A DNA stretch of 11,706 bases from contig JAFISE010000381.1 in assembly GCA_022560025.1 (NCBI GenBank), positions 1-11,706 of the forward strand, given 5' to 3'. The position numbers and the translations under genes are program-made. Below, one piece after another: positions 1 through 6,827 of the stretch (position 1 is the first letter of the stretch; each line of letters begins with the position of its first letter). This DNA is from Stagonosporopsis chrysanthemi. Its lineage: Eukaryota > Ascomycota > Dothideomycetes > Pleosporales > Didymellaceae. The notes under the pieces were generated by a model. It made no database searches, was not told the origin of the DNA, and saw only the letters and a program-made list of their open reading frames with translations.

Positions 1-283
1 ATAATCTTAGTACTTTTAGTAGTAGTAAAATATTGTTTAGCTAATTAGTACATATATTTATATTCTAACTCTAATTTCCTTAGTGTATTTATAAAGAGTA
101 ATAGTAAACTTTTTTTAAACTAATAATCACTTAATATAATAATTTACTATAATAATAATTCTTTATAATTCTAATATTTAATAGAGATGTTTTCTTAAAA
201 TATAATAGACTTAAAATCTTATAAATCTTTTCTATATATAGTTAAAGTTAGCAAAGCTAATTTTTAGTATTTTTTTTTAGCAT
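1..283. repeat. AT-rich, RIP-mutated repeat relic
   Basis: This stretch is strongly AT-rich, full of TA, TTA and TAG/TAA, and has no open reading frame of any length. TGG, TGA, TCA and CCA are almost absent, the same footprint as in the larger mutated blocks at 6220-6827 and 7047-11590. I read it as the end of an old mobile element destroyed by repeat-induced point mutation. It continues beyond the left edge of the window, and its family cannot be recognised. Confidence 0.7.
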
Positions 284-284
284 C

Positions 285-410
285 TCTAACCTAACCTCTA
301 CTCTAAGTAGAGACAACCTAACCCCTACCTACTTAGCATTGACTTAGCGCAGGTAGGGGTTGGGTAGGGGTTGGGTACTGTCACGTGCTACCCTAACCCC
401 TACCTATTTG
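285..410. repeat. Inverted repeats of telomere-like TAGGGGTTGGG units
   Basis: The segment holds CCTAACCCCTACC-type arms at about 314-330 and 391-408 and opposite-orientation arms made of two tandem TAGGGGTTGGG units at about 350-376. Two hairpins can form: one with a loop over about 331-349, the other around the 11-base spacer CTGTCACGTGC at 377-387. This resembles a terminal or subterminal repeat of a DNA transposon. An inverted, mutated copy lies at 6347-6403. The G-rich unit resembles fungal telomere repeats, but its period is 11 and the arms alternate in strand. It marks the border between mutated AT-rich DNA on the left and normal DNA on the right. Confidence 0.7.
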
Positions 411-554
411 CCAGCCTAGTGCCAGAACACTCCTGTGTCTCCGCGCCAGCGTTGAGCAATTAACACTAAACTGATTAGCAATTTTTTGATACACAGGTTT
501 CTCTCCTGGTTTCAGCGCTTCAATTGCTGCAAGTGCATCATCAATAGGTGCCAT
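393..554 (-). pseudogene. Truncated pogo/Tc5-like transposase, N-terminal HTH only
   Basis: From the ATG at 554 the minus strand encodes 53 residues beginning MAPIDDALAAIEALKPGEK. A helix-turn-helix segment (about residues 21-40) follows and ends in STLARRH. This is the usual start of fungal pogo-like (DDE-1, CENP-B-type) transposases, in which a psq-type helix-turn-helix ending in T-LARRH binds the transposon ends. A full family member is several hundred residues, so the second DNA-binding domain and all of the DDE catalytic domain are missing. The frame runs into the hairpin repeat, and its TAG stop lies inside that repeat, so the tail after about residue 44 is not native. The frame stays open upstream to 731, but that part lacks the family look and is probably the element's untranslated leader. 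It was likely broken by insertion or rearrangement at the repeat. I know the family from memory and have not searched it. Confidence 0.65.
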
Positions 555-930
555 GGTTGTTGAGTTATGACGCGTTGAAGATAGATCTTTGTTTTGGTGA
601 TCGGGCGTCACGCGAATCTGGGCGTCATGCGCACAGACACGGTATGGGTGACATCGGTCACCTCTATAGTCAGCCTGAGTGCAAACGAGTTCTCTGCACT
701 CTCGCATCGACATGAAACCACTTCGTATCAAGCTCGACTAAGATCATGTGTATAGCGCACACATTGCGACGCCGCAAGAGCTCACCGCTATTCCACCATT
801 TTAATAGGGTAAACTCACGTGCGTTGTACCTTTTGCTTTGATTAGTATGGAATCTTTATCTCGGACGACTAGACTTGCTAGCGACTGACCGCTTCATGCT
901 CGCGAGAAAGAATCTGCCCGTGCGCACCAG
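555..930. other. Spacer between transposase relic and secreted-protein gene
   Basis: The composition is ordinary and I see no convincing gene. The left half (to about 731) is probably the 5' leader or end of the relic transposon. The right half should hold the upstream control region of the gene at 1015. No terminal inverted repeat for the transposon could be fixed, because its other end is not in the window. Confidence 0.4.
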
Positions 931-940
931 CTAGTGTTAT

Positions 941-950
941 GTATATATAT
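941..950 (+). promoter_or_regulatory. TATA box of the small secreted protein gene
   Basis: GTATATATAT lies about 65-75 bases upstream of the ATG at 1015. It is followed by a leader rich in CAAC, ACTACTCAAG and similar C/A-rich words, typical of filamentous fungal 5' leaders. The start codon context is AGCCATGA. Confidence 0.5.
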
Positions 951-1014
951 GATTGCATCTCATCGCGACGTAAGTACCTCCACAGCAAACCATCAACTAC
1001 TCAAGTAAATAGCC

Positions 1015-1464
1015 ATGAAACTCGTTACCTCAATTCTCCTGGCCTTTGCCGTCTCTGCCCAGGCTTCCTTCTGTAATAATGGATGGGGTCTGCCCGCAAA
1101 CACTGTATGCCAAGGCGATATATATGTAAGTAGCAAGATTATAATGGGCGAAAGAGCAACCTACTAACTGTTCGTAGCGCCACTCCTTCTGCGTAAGTTG
1201 CTAGACCATCAAAAAGAAAGAGATTCCAGTCATAATACCCAGACAGTGCGGAGAATACGGCGACCCAAGATTTCCTCACGAAAGAACTTGCGCAAACCCT
1301 GTACGGGATTCGACTTACGTCCGGGACAGCTGTGACGGCGGTGTAAGTCTTAAGAGCGGCTATTATAAGAAACCAAGAACTAATAGATATGTAATTAGAT
1401 TATCAGATGCGTAAGGAGCCTTAAACTCTGTCTGTCTCCAATGTACTAATACATCTAGTGCTAA
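1015..1464 (+). CDS. Small secreted cysteine-rich protein (effector-like)
   Basis: I predict five exons: 1015-1125, 1178-1192, 1247-1342, 1399-1410 and 1459-1464. The introns are 52, 54, 56 and 48 nt, all GT-AG and all in phase 0. The first has CTACTAAC before its acceptor and the last has TACTAAT. The product is 79 residues. Residues 1-17 are a signal peptide (MKLVTSILLAFAVSAQA) with an AQA cleavage site. The mature part of about 62 residues has eight cysteines at 20, 32, 42, 43, 57, 71, 78 and 79, consistent with four disulphides in a secreted protein. Both CC pairs straddle an intron, TGC|intron|TGC. If the last intron is retained, translation ends at 1447-1449 and gives 90 residues, still with eight cysteines (the last at 85). 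Skipping the 15-nt exon would remove one cysteine. Fungal effectors and antimicrobial proteins look like this, but I do not recognise a named family, so host-directed activity is inference. The weak point is intron 2, which lacks a clear branch site. Confidence 0.6.
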
Positions 1465-2111
1465 TTACAATACTACTATATCAACAATACTGTAAAGCCA
1501 TAACAAGAAATAAGAATGCCAAAGGTGGCATGTTGTGCTTGAGTCTGACTCCCACACCGATCTCATTGACCAAGATACTGGACTGCGTGCCCTTATCGAT
1601 ATATGCTGTCCCATTGCCGCCGCGATCATAATTCAAGATAGAAAATGCGCGGCGTATTTCACGACAGAGCTGCTACCTGAAGTGTGTGGTAGAGATGCAT
1701 TATCCTCCATTGAAACACCAACATTCAACGTGGTGTAGCCGCTTTTATAGCTACATGTGGATCGAGTCTTATGAAAATGGCAGACCTAAGGTAAGGTCTC
1801 ACGCATCCTGATCGACTGTCGCGACGAATCGCAGTTGTGAGTTTGGGATCGATTGAACTGACGTTGTGGTTGAACGATGCTTATGCAGGGCCTGAATCAG
1901 CACAGTGGTATTGTGGAACTGCATCAAGAACTGCTCGCAGGATTCCCTTGGACCCCAGAAACCCCAGCAGCATCTGTCTTACTACAATCTCCAGTCTGCT
2001 TCGGATATTAGAGGCAGTGAACTGCTGTTGATTGAACCACTGCGCGATTGCTCGATCGACTATCCATAAGCCAATAGTAGCCTTCCAATTCAAGGTGAGA
2101 CAGAAGCCGCA
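1465..2111. other. Unassigned sequence with short open stretches
   Basis: The composition is normal and no gene is recognised. A plus-strand frame is open at 1535-1738 (67 codons, no ATG, begins with GTG). Short frames at 1837-2078 in different phases look somewhat protein-like, and the minus strand is open at 1881-2093 without an ATG at its start. No signal peptide, domain or motif is visible, and no splice pattern joins the pieces well. It could be a decayed gene or plain 3' flank of the secreted-protein gene. Confidence 0.3.
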
Positions 2112-2345
2112 CTAAAACCCAAATCTATAGGTATAGCTATACTAAGCTAGATAAAAAAAGCTTTAGAGCTTAGGCCTAAGTAATAAAGTAACTATATAAG
2201 ATATATACTTTGTCTACTTTAGCTATAATTTAATGCTATAACTATAAAAGTAATTTATAGACTACTCTTAATAAAGTAAGTAGAAAATAACAATAAGAAT
2301 ACAATTATAACAGACGTGAATTAAGTGATAAAACATGTATTATAG
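2112..2345. repeat. Short AT-rich RIP-like patch
   Basis: About 230 bp are AT-rich with abundant TA steps and no TGG or CCA in the core. The patch sits between balanced sequence on both sides and downstream of the pore-forming-protein gene. It looks like a fragment of a mutated transposable element. It is too short and too mutated to assign. Confidence 0.55.
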
Positions 2346-2429
2346 AAACTAAAAGGTACGCAACGACTACTAACACTCTCTTTACTTTGAGATCAACCAA
2401 CACAAACCTAGTAAGCTATGACTAGTAAA

Positions 2430-3758
2430 TCACGTTACGTTTCTAGGTAACGAAGCCTTTTGGGCTTCAGTCAAAGGCCACGCATCCAATGTTGTCTGCT
2501 TTGAAGTCCGAACAGTGCCCCCAATCATGAACGTCACCGTTTCCTCGCGCTTCCACCAATTATTGGTCGACGGATCCTGCACTGAACCATAAATCTGCGT
2601 ATCGTACCAGCGCGTCGCCTTAGTCTGATACTCCTGTCGCGGTAGCGTGCCCATCGTGACCACCAACGTGGCCTTGTAATTTGAGTAGGTCGGCTTGTTG
2701 AACGTCTCACTCGTCTCGATCGTAGTGGACATGCTATCTGATTTGACAACCGTCTGGCTGTTTGTGTAGTTGTAGCTGAAGCCGATCTGCACGGTTGTTT
2801 CGGTCGATGCGACGCCTTCGACGCCGGCTTTGGCGGTGGAAGATGCGGAGGTTGTGATACCGACCTGATGAATGTCTGTAGTTTCGACGTTTATAGTTTG
2901 CGTGAGTTGCTCTGTGATCTTGTGAGTAGATTGGCCGACCTGGTCGGTGTTGTTATAGCCCGTCTCCTCATGCGTGTACGATCGTGCATTGGCGGCCGAA
3001 GCGGGGCTTAGAGTAATGGGATCGATGATCTCTTTCTTCGGAAGGACAGCTGTCCATTTGAAGGCGCTCGTGTAGTTGTCGAATCCAACGTCGCCCAACC
3101 ATGAAATCTCCTTGAAGCTGCCCCAGCCCTTCACATTCTCGTAGCGCCCGCCGTTGCCGGCCTCGCCGTCATAAAGAATCACTTGGGTGCGGTCATTGAG
3201 CGATTTCCAGCGGATGGAAGAAACTTTGTTATTGAGCCACCAGCCGCCAAGATTGTGGATTTGGTCGCGGGGCCATTCTGACAAGAAAATGGTGGCGAAG
3301 TTGTGAGCGAAACCCGGATCCGCGAAAATCTCCAGTGCTCCATGATTGAGGTCGACTTCGCGCCAGAAGAAACCGGAAATGCAGTCCATCAGGTTCCCTG
3401 CATCGTTTAACATGATGGCTTTTGTTTGACCATTACCAACAAGGTCAAGGGTCCCCCAGCAATTAGCCAGGTCAGCTACAGGCTTGCCATCCGAACTATA
3501 GGTTATGTTATCAGTCATGGTCATAACTGTGCCTACGGGCAGATTGAATGCAATGTAATTGGTGTTATTCATGGCGGTGTTTGGCAAGGTGTGACGGCTT
3601 CGGGGTGAATAGTCTCCAGTTCGTAGTTCAAAATAAGTTGTCCAACTCGCTTGCGGGTACATCCAAACGCAGCCGGAGGGAACATTGGGGAAGGGTCTCG
3701 GTGGCTGTGTTGGAAGGGTCAGCTTAGCAACTTGAGCCGCAGCAGATGGAGAAGTCAT
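2430..3758 (-). CDS. Beta-gamma-crystallin / aerolysin-type pore-forming protein
   Basis: This is an intact single-exon gene of 442 residues. The start is the ATG at 3758, in good context (CAAAATGA); the frame stays open 19 codons further up to a TTG, but there is no earlier ATG. Residues 139-235 look like a beta-gamma-crystallin fold. NNKVSS at 176-181 fits the calcium-clamp signature (N/D-N/D-x-x-S/T-S), followed by IRW; DNYTSA at 227-232 is a near match in the second Greek key. Residues 1-138 are less clear and may hold a further beta-rich or lectin-like unit. Residues 244-442 look like the aerolysin/ETX-MTX2 module: long Ser/Thr-rich alternating strands (about 274-355) around a small-residue stretch (about 303-319) in the place of the membrane-inserting hairpin. 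Such proteins oligomerise and form beta-barrel pores in membranes. There is no signal peptide, so it is cytosolic, released on lysis, or exported unconventionally. Possible roles are defence against grazers or competitors, or virulence; the sequence does not decide. Fold assignment is from pattern, not a search. Confidence 0.75.
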   Translation of the reverse strand: MTSPSAAAQVAKLTLPTQPPRPFPNVPSGCVWMYPQASWTTYFELRTGDYSPRSRHTLPNTAMNNTNYIAFNLPVGTVMTMTDNITYSSDGKPVADLANCWGTLDLVGNGQTKAIMLNDAGNLMDCISGFFWREVDLNHGALEIFADPGFAHNFATIFLSEWPRDQIHNLGGWWLNNKVSSIRWKSLNDRTQVILYDGEAGNGGRYENVKGWGSFKEISWLGDVGFDNYTSAFKWTAVLPKKEIIDPITLSPASAANARSYTHEETGYNNTDQVGQSTHKITEQLTQTINVETTDIHQVGITTSASSTAKAGVEGVASTETTVQIGFSYNYTNSQTVVKSDSMSTTIETSETFNKPTYSNYKATLVVTMGTLPRQEYQTKATRWYDTQIYGSVQDPSTNNWWKREETVTFMIGGTVRTSKQTTLDAWPLTEAQKASLPRNVT

Positions 3759-3859
3759 TTTGAAAGCGATAAGCGAAAAGTGTGCTGTGTAAAAAAAACT
3801 GAAGTCTCTGTTCAAGATCTAATGAAGATGAGGGGTTCGAGTTTTTGTTGCTGATGGCC

Positions 3860-3867
3860 TTTTTATA
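3860..3867 (-). promoter_or_regulatory. TATA box of the aerolysin-like gene
   Basis: On the minus strand the sequence reads ATATAAAAAGG, a strong TATA box about 100 bases upstream of the ATG at 3758. The leader between them is A- and C-rich with a T-rich run (TTTTTTTT), compatible with one transcription start and no need for an intron. Confidence 0.55.
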
Positions 3868-3985
3868 TTGCTTCATGACTAGTTGTAAGCACAATTTCAA
3901 CTATTCCTAGACAATATCGGTTCGATCCCCAAACACTATGTTTGCTGTATGTGCAGGCCTTGTATCCGCGTTTAGGCAGGTGCAT

Positions 3986-3997
3986 AATGCATGCATT
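3986..3997. promoter_or_regulatory. 12-bp perfect palindrome AATGCATGCATT with TGCA cluster
   Basis: AATGCATGCATT is its own reverse complement. It is flanked on both sides by further TGCAT or ATGCA words, giving four TGCA cores in about 23 bases at 3981-4002. It lies about 230 bases upstream of the aerolysin-like start codon, where a regulator site could sit. No specific regulator is identified. Confidence 0.25.
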
Positions 3998-4148
3998 GCA
4001 TCATTACATTAAGCACTCATTACGTTGCAGCAGTGTGTAGCTCACTTCGCATCTACGATGGGTTGAACATGCATGAATAACTCCATGACAATGAATTTTC
4101 TGTCTATCACATGCTGAGCGCGTTTTTCCGGACTATCCTGCCGTCGAT

Positions 4149-4354
4149 CCAGAAGACTGAGCTTCACCGATCATATGCGCGCCAGGCCTGCTCCCATCCT
4201 GCAGCTACATCGTGTTGGTCCAGAAGACCGAGCTTCACCGATCATATGCGCGCCAGGCCTGCTCCCATCCTGCAGCTACATCGTGTTGGTCCAGAAGACC
4301 GAGCTTCACCGTGTGTATGCGCGCCAGGCCTGCCTCCATCCTGCAGCTACATCG
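4149..4354. repeat. 71-bp tandem repeat, 2.9 copies
   Basis: The copies begin at 4149, 4220 and 4291, each with CCAGAAGAC. Copies 1 and 2 differ at a single base. Copy 3 differs in two small clusters (GATCA versus GTGTG, and CTCCC versus CCTCC) and stops after about 64 bases. The unit length is not a multiple of three, so each copy is read in another frame. This produces several overlapping open frames on both strands that are artefacts of the repeat, not genes. It is a minisatellite between the aerolysin-like promoter and an unassigned region. Confidence 0.9.
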
Positions 4355-5140
4355 CGCATTTGGGCGATGTATCAATTGCCAGAACCAAGCAGACGAGCAC
4401 TGAGGTTTGATAGTCCCGGGATAGAACGAGTGGTTGCCGCAGATCCAATAAGGAGCCCGCGGTTGCACATTTCATGATTAATCTGTTATTCTATGCAGCC
4501 ATCTCAGATTAAAAACTCCTACACTAGAATGCAAGTATCAGTGACGTATTACCTGCAGAACATATATGCAGCAGCCTAGCAAATGGACGGCACAAACTTG
4601 GTGATCCTTGGCCATGGAAAGGATGCAAAGTGCATGGCAGCTATGCTACAGTACGGTCAAGCGCGTGACATGGGATACAAAGACTCTGTACAGCGTCGTC
4701 AATGGATTGGATTCACGATCCATGAAAAGGTGGCATACAATGCACTGACTATATTCGGCTCTTGCAGATACGTAAGATACTAAGAATCACGATACTAGAT
4801 GCATTGTTGGGCACTTTCATTTGCATCGCCTCCTGCGTCTAGTGATTAGAAAGTAGTTGGAGCGAAGATACAAGCGCATACCTGCGTGTCAGCTGCAGGT
4901 GCAGGTAGAGGAGAGAAGACGGAGAGGAGGCCCAAGACAGCGAGCGACATCAGAAGCAGAGCGATGTGAAAAACCACGACGGTGCCTAATTGGTGGAATC
5001 CCATATCGGCGCGTGCAGAGGTTTCATCTTGTAGCGGCGCGCCGTCCGGCTATAGGATTCAGCGTCGACTATATGCTGTATTAACACTGCAGCTGTACTT
5101 GGACATGATCTGAAAGTGGTTAAACTTATCCCACAAGTGA
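4355..5140. other. Unassigned intergenic stretch
   Basis: I recognise no gene. An ATG-initiated plus-strand frame of 66 codons runs from 4583 to 4783, with no signal peptide, domain or obvious homologue. A frame at 4857-5084 lacks an ATG and reads as Arg/Glu-rich because of a purine-rich tract at about 4900-4940. The opposite strand at 4986-5249 is also open without an ATG. These are of chance length. Confidence 0.4.
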
Positions 5141-5141
5141 A

Positions 5142-5156
5142 CCGCTCGCCGAGCGG
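5142..5156. promoter_or_regulatory. GC-rich palindrome, CCG-N9-CGG
   Basis: CCGCTCG and CGAGCGG form a perfect 7-bp inverted repeat around a single C. CCG/CGG triplets in inverted order are the usual half-sites of fungal Zn2Cys6 regulators, but here there is no clear gene to control. The neighbouring CAAGTGAACCGCTC could instead be the end of a DNA transposon. Neither reading is proven. Confidence 0.25.
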
Positions 5157-5252
5157 GCCGCTCCCTTCCCGCCAAGATTGCACTAAGTTATTGCCACAGA
5201 GCTGATCTGTGTGTCTGCTTTGTTCAAGGGCTTTTTGTTGTGTTTTCACCTT

Positions 5253-5648
5253 ATGTTATCAGTAAAGCTTGATGTGTTTCTAAGTGAAAGGAAACGCCTG
5301 GCGAAGCGGATTGCCAGTGAGGTACATCAGAGCCAAGAAGGTTCTGAATCTTCTACAGCAAGGGTAAAACTCCCGTCATCAGTGTGTGTGGCGAGCAAAA
5401 GTCGAATGTTCCTTACATACATGCGCAACTCGAAGGAGGGCTGCACCAAATTGCGAGCCAATCAGCTTTGTTGTTGCTTGACTAGCGCTAGCGTACTAGT
5501 AGATCTCTGTACAGTGCTAACCTTATGTTGGAACGCGCTAAGTCGCGTTCAAGCCTTCCTGTGGATTTACTTCGTGATCTTTCCACATTTTCTACAAGTT
5601 ACAGATAGATTTGTTTGTGTTCTATTCTCAATAAACGTTAGTGTGTAA
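5253..5648 (+). CDS. Doubtful open frame of 131 codons
   Basis: The first ATG in an open frame starting at 5211 is at 5253. The predicted product has an ordinary charged N-terminal third and a Cys/Leu/Phe-rich, hydrophobic C-terminal part that does not look like a folded domain. Around 5390-5470 a different frame reads more like protein (for instance NVPYIHAQLEGGLHQIAS), so this may be a decayed gene with a frameshift or an unseen intron. It could be linked to the zinc-finger pseudogene that follows about 50 bases on. I do not recognise it. Confidence 0.15.
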   Translation: MLSVKLDVFLSERKRLAKRIASEVHQSQEGSESSTARVKLPSSVCVASKSRMFLTYMRNSKEGCTKLRANQLCCCLTSASVLVDLCTVLTLCWNALSRVQAFLWIYFVIFPHFLQVTDRFVCVLFSINVSV

Positions 5649-5760
5649 GTAATTCGGCTACGCTTTTGCGCCCTCGTGTCTAGCAGGCCACATAAACACC
5701 ACACATCCAGTCAACGCGTGTCGCGACGCCGGCTTGCCTTTTTTTCGGTCCAAGTAGCCA

Positions 5761-6219
5761 GCTACGAGACTCGCAAAGCGCCTTCGGGAAGATTTCGACA
5801 CCCTTGACCCTGCAAAGGATAAGATTACCGTGCCATTGCTGACAAAAGCACCCGTCCTGTTCTTAAAATTGTATTGAGGCTATAAGTGCAATTGTTGTGA
5901 CTACATGCTGCTAGAGGGAAAACGAGCTCAGGAGCCTGTAGCAAAGCACTTTTATCAGCACCAACTTTTTCTACGCAAACTAGGGCAGCAGCCTATAGTA
6001 GCAGACGTAACAGAAGACGACAAAGGACCGATGTTCGTAGAATCGCACTGCCAGCAATTCTTCGTCTAGGGCTGTCAAAGCTCGTTCTTCGTTGTTCACG
6101 TTGCTTCAGATGTTAAGAAGTCGAGGTCTCAATCATTAGGGCAACGGGCCGACCTAGTCCGAGCCATTCTAGATAAGCAACTGCACGCAAGTCAGCTTAA
6201 GCAGCAAGCTACAGGCTAG
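5761..6219 (+). pseudogene. OrsD/DUF3505-like zinc-finger protein, decayed
   Basis: One frame (first base 5761) reads through to a TAG at 6217. It has internal stops at 5875 (TGA) and 6067 (TAG), and a TAG at 5755 just upstream. Visible pieces are REDFDTLDPAKDKITVPLL (5788-5844) and then GYKCNCCDY, with KHFYQHQ about 20 residues later, a C-x2-C...H-x3-H finger. Next come ESHCQQFF, the second stop, and GCQSSFFVV. The order 'finger, then CQ-x-FF, then FFVV' matches my memory of fungal OrsD/DUF3505-type proteins, whose role is unclear and which often lie among repeats. All three stops are explained by one C-to-T change (CGA or CAG), so light RIP is the likely cause. There is no ATG. The frame runs directly into the strongly mutated block, and the full gene was probably part of a repeated element. 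The family call is from pattern only. Confidence 0.45.
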
Positions 6220-6827
6220 GTTTATAGCAAGTCTTACATAAAAGCAAAGGTCTCTTCTTAGCTAGAGATAATAAGATAGCTCTATTACTTTAATAGTCTA
6301 TAAATAACTTAGGTTGCTTCTTTAGTATATATAGGCTAGTAAATAGATAGAGGTTAGGTAGAGGTTAGAGTAGCACGTAACAGTACCTAACCTCTACCTA
6401 ACTCCTTAATTAATATAATAGCATAGAGTAGACACTAAACTATAGCTTAATATAGTTAGTATTAGAGTTTACTCTTTTTTTAGCAATCTACTTTAGTAGT
6501 ACTCTATATTACTTTAATACTACTAACTTATAAGTCTTTTATACCTAAATTAAAAAACATCTTATATAAAACTAATTTCTATATACTTTATATAGCAACT
6601 CTAAGAGTTTTATCTATAGATTTAGTAAAATATAGCACTATTAAAGTAAGTTAAGTTAGAGTTTCTATATAATAGACCTTGTTTAAGACAGCTAAGTAAT
6701 ATAGTCTTTAGAGAGTTAGTGTATACCTTAGCTTAGTATATAAAAATTAACCTTCTATACTACTTAAAAATAAGGTTATAGAGCTATATATAATAGATAA
6801 GATTTTAAGATTTTTTATAGTAATAAT
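6220..6827. repeat. AT-rich RIP-mutated block, left of the solo LTR
   Basis: This is dense TA-rich sequence with stops in all frames and almost no TGG, TGA, TCA or CCA. It begins directly after the zinc-finger pseudogene and contains the mutated hairpin at 6347-6403. The same type of sequence resumes at 7047, so this block and the next were one piece before the LTR inserted. No protein domain could be read here. Confidence 0.7.
6347..6403. repeat. Inverted, mutated copy of the 350-408 hairpin repeat
   Basis: On the minus strand this reads GGTAGAGGTTAGGTA, then CTGTTACGTGC, then TACTCTAACCTCTACC. It matches 350-408, where the arms are GGTAGGGGTTGGGTA and TACCCTAACCCCTACC around CTGTCACGTGC. 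In the aligned part all differences are G-to-A or C-to-T in this copy. It has the same hairpin layout with an 11-base spacer. It therefore belongs to the same repeat family, in opposite orientation and after point mutation. Confidence 0.75.

Noticed and set aside
300..410. Telomere or interstitial telomere array
   Set aside because: The repeat resembles TTAGGG but its unit is an 11-base TAGGGGTTGGG, it has only two tandem copies, and the arms occur in inverted orientation, which fits a transposon end better.
2534..2749. Arg-rich open frame of 71 codons on the minus strand, inside the pore-former gene
   Set aside because: It is an alternative frame of a well-supported gene and has no features of its own.
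3759..3815. N-terminal extension of the pore-former frame by 19 codons
   Set aside because: It starts with TTG, not ATG, and would cover the leader of the gene; the ATG at 3758 has good context and a suitable distance to the TATA box.
3426..3854. Plus-strand open frames of 60 and 67 codons
   Set aside because: They are antisense to the pore-former gene and its leader, and neither shows any domain or signal.
4111..4477. Overlapping open frames of about 100 codons on the plus strand and one on the minus strand
   Set aside because: They are produced by the 71-bp tandem repeat, which has no stops in several frames; their products repeat the same peptides in shifted order and have no gene features.
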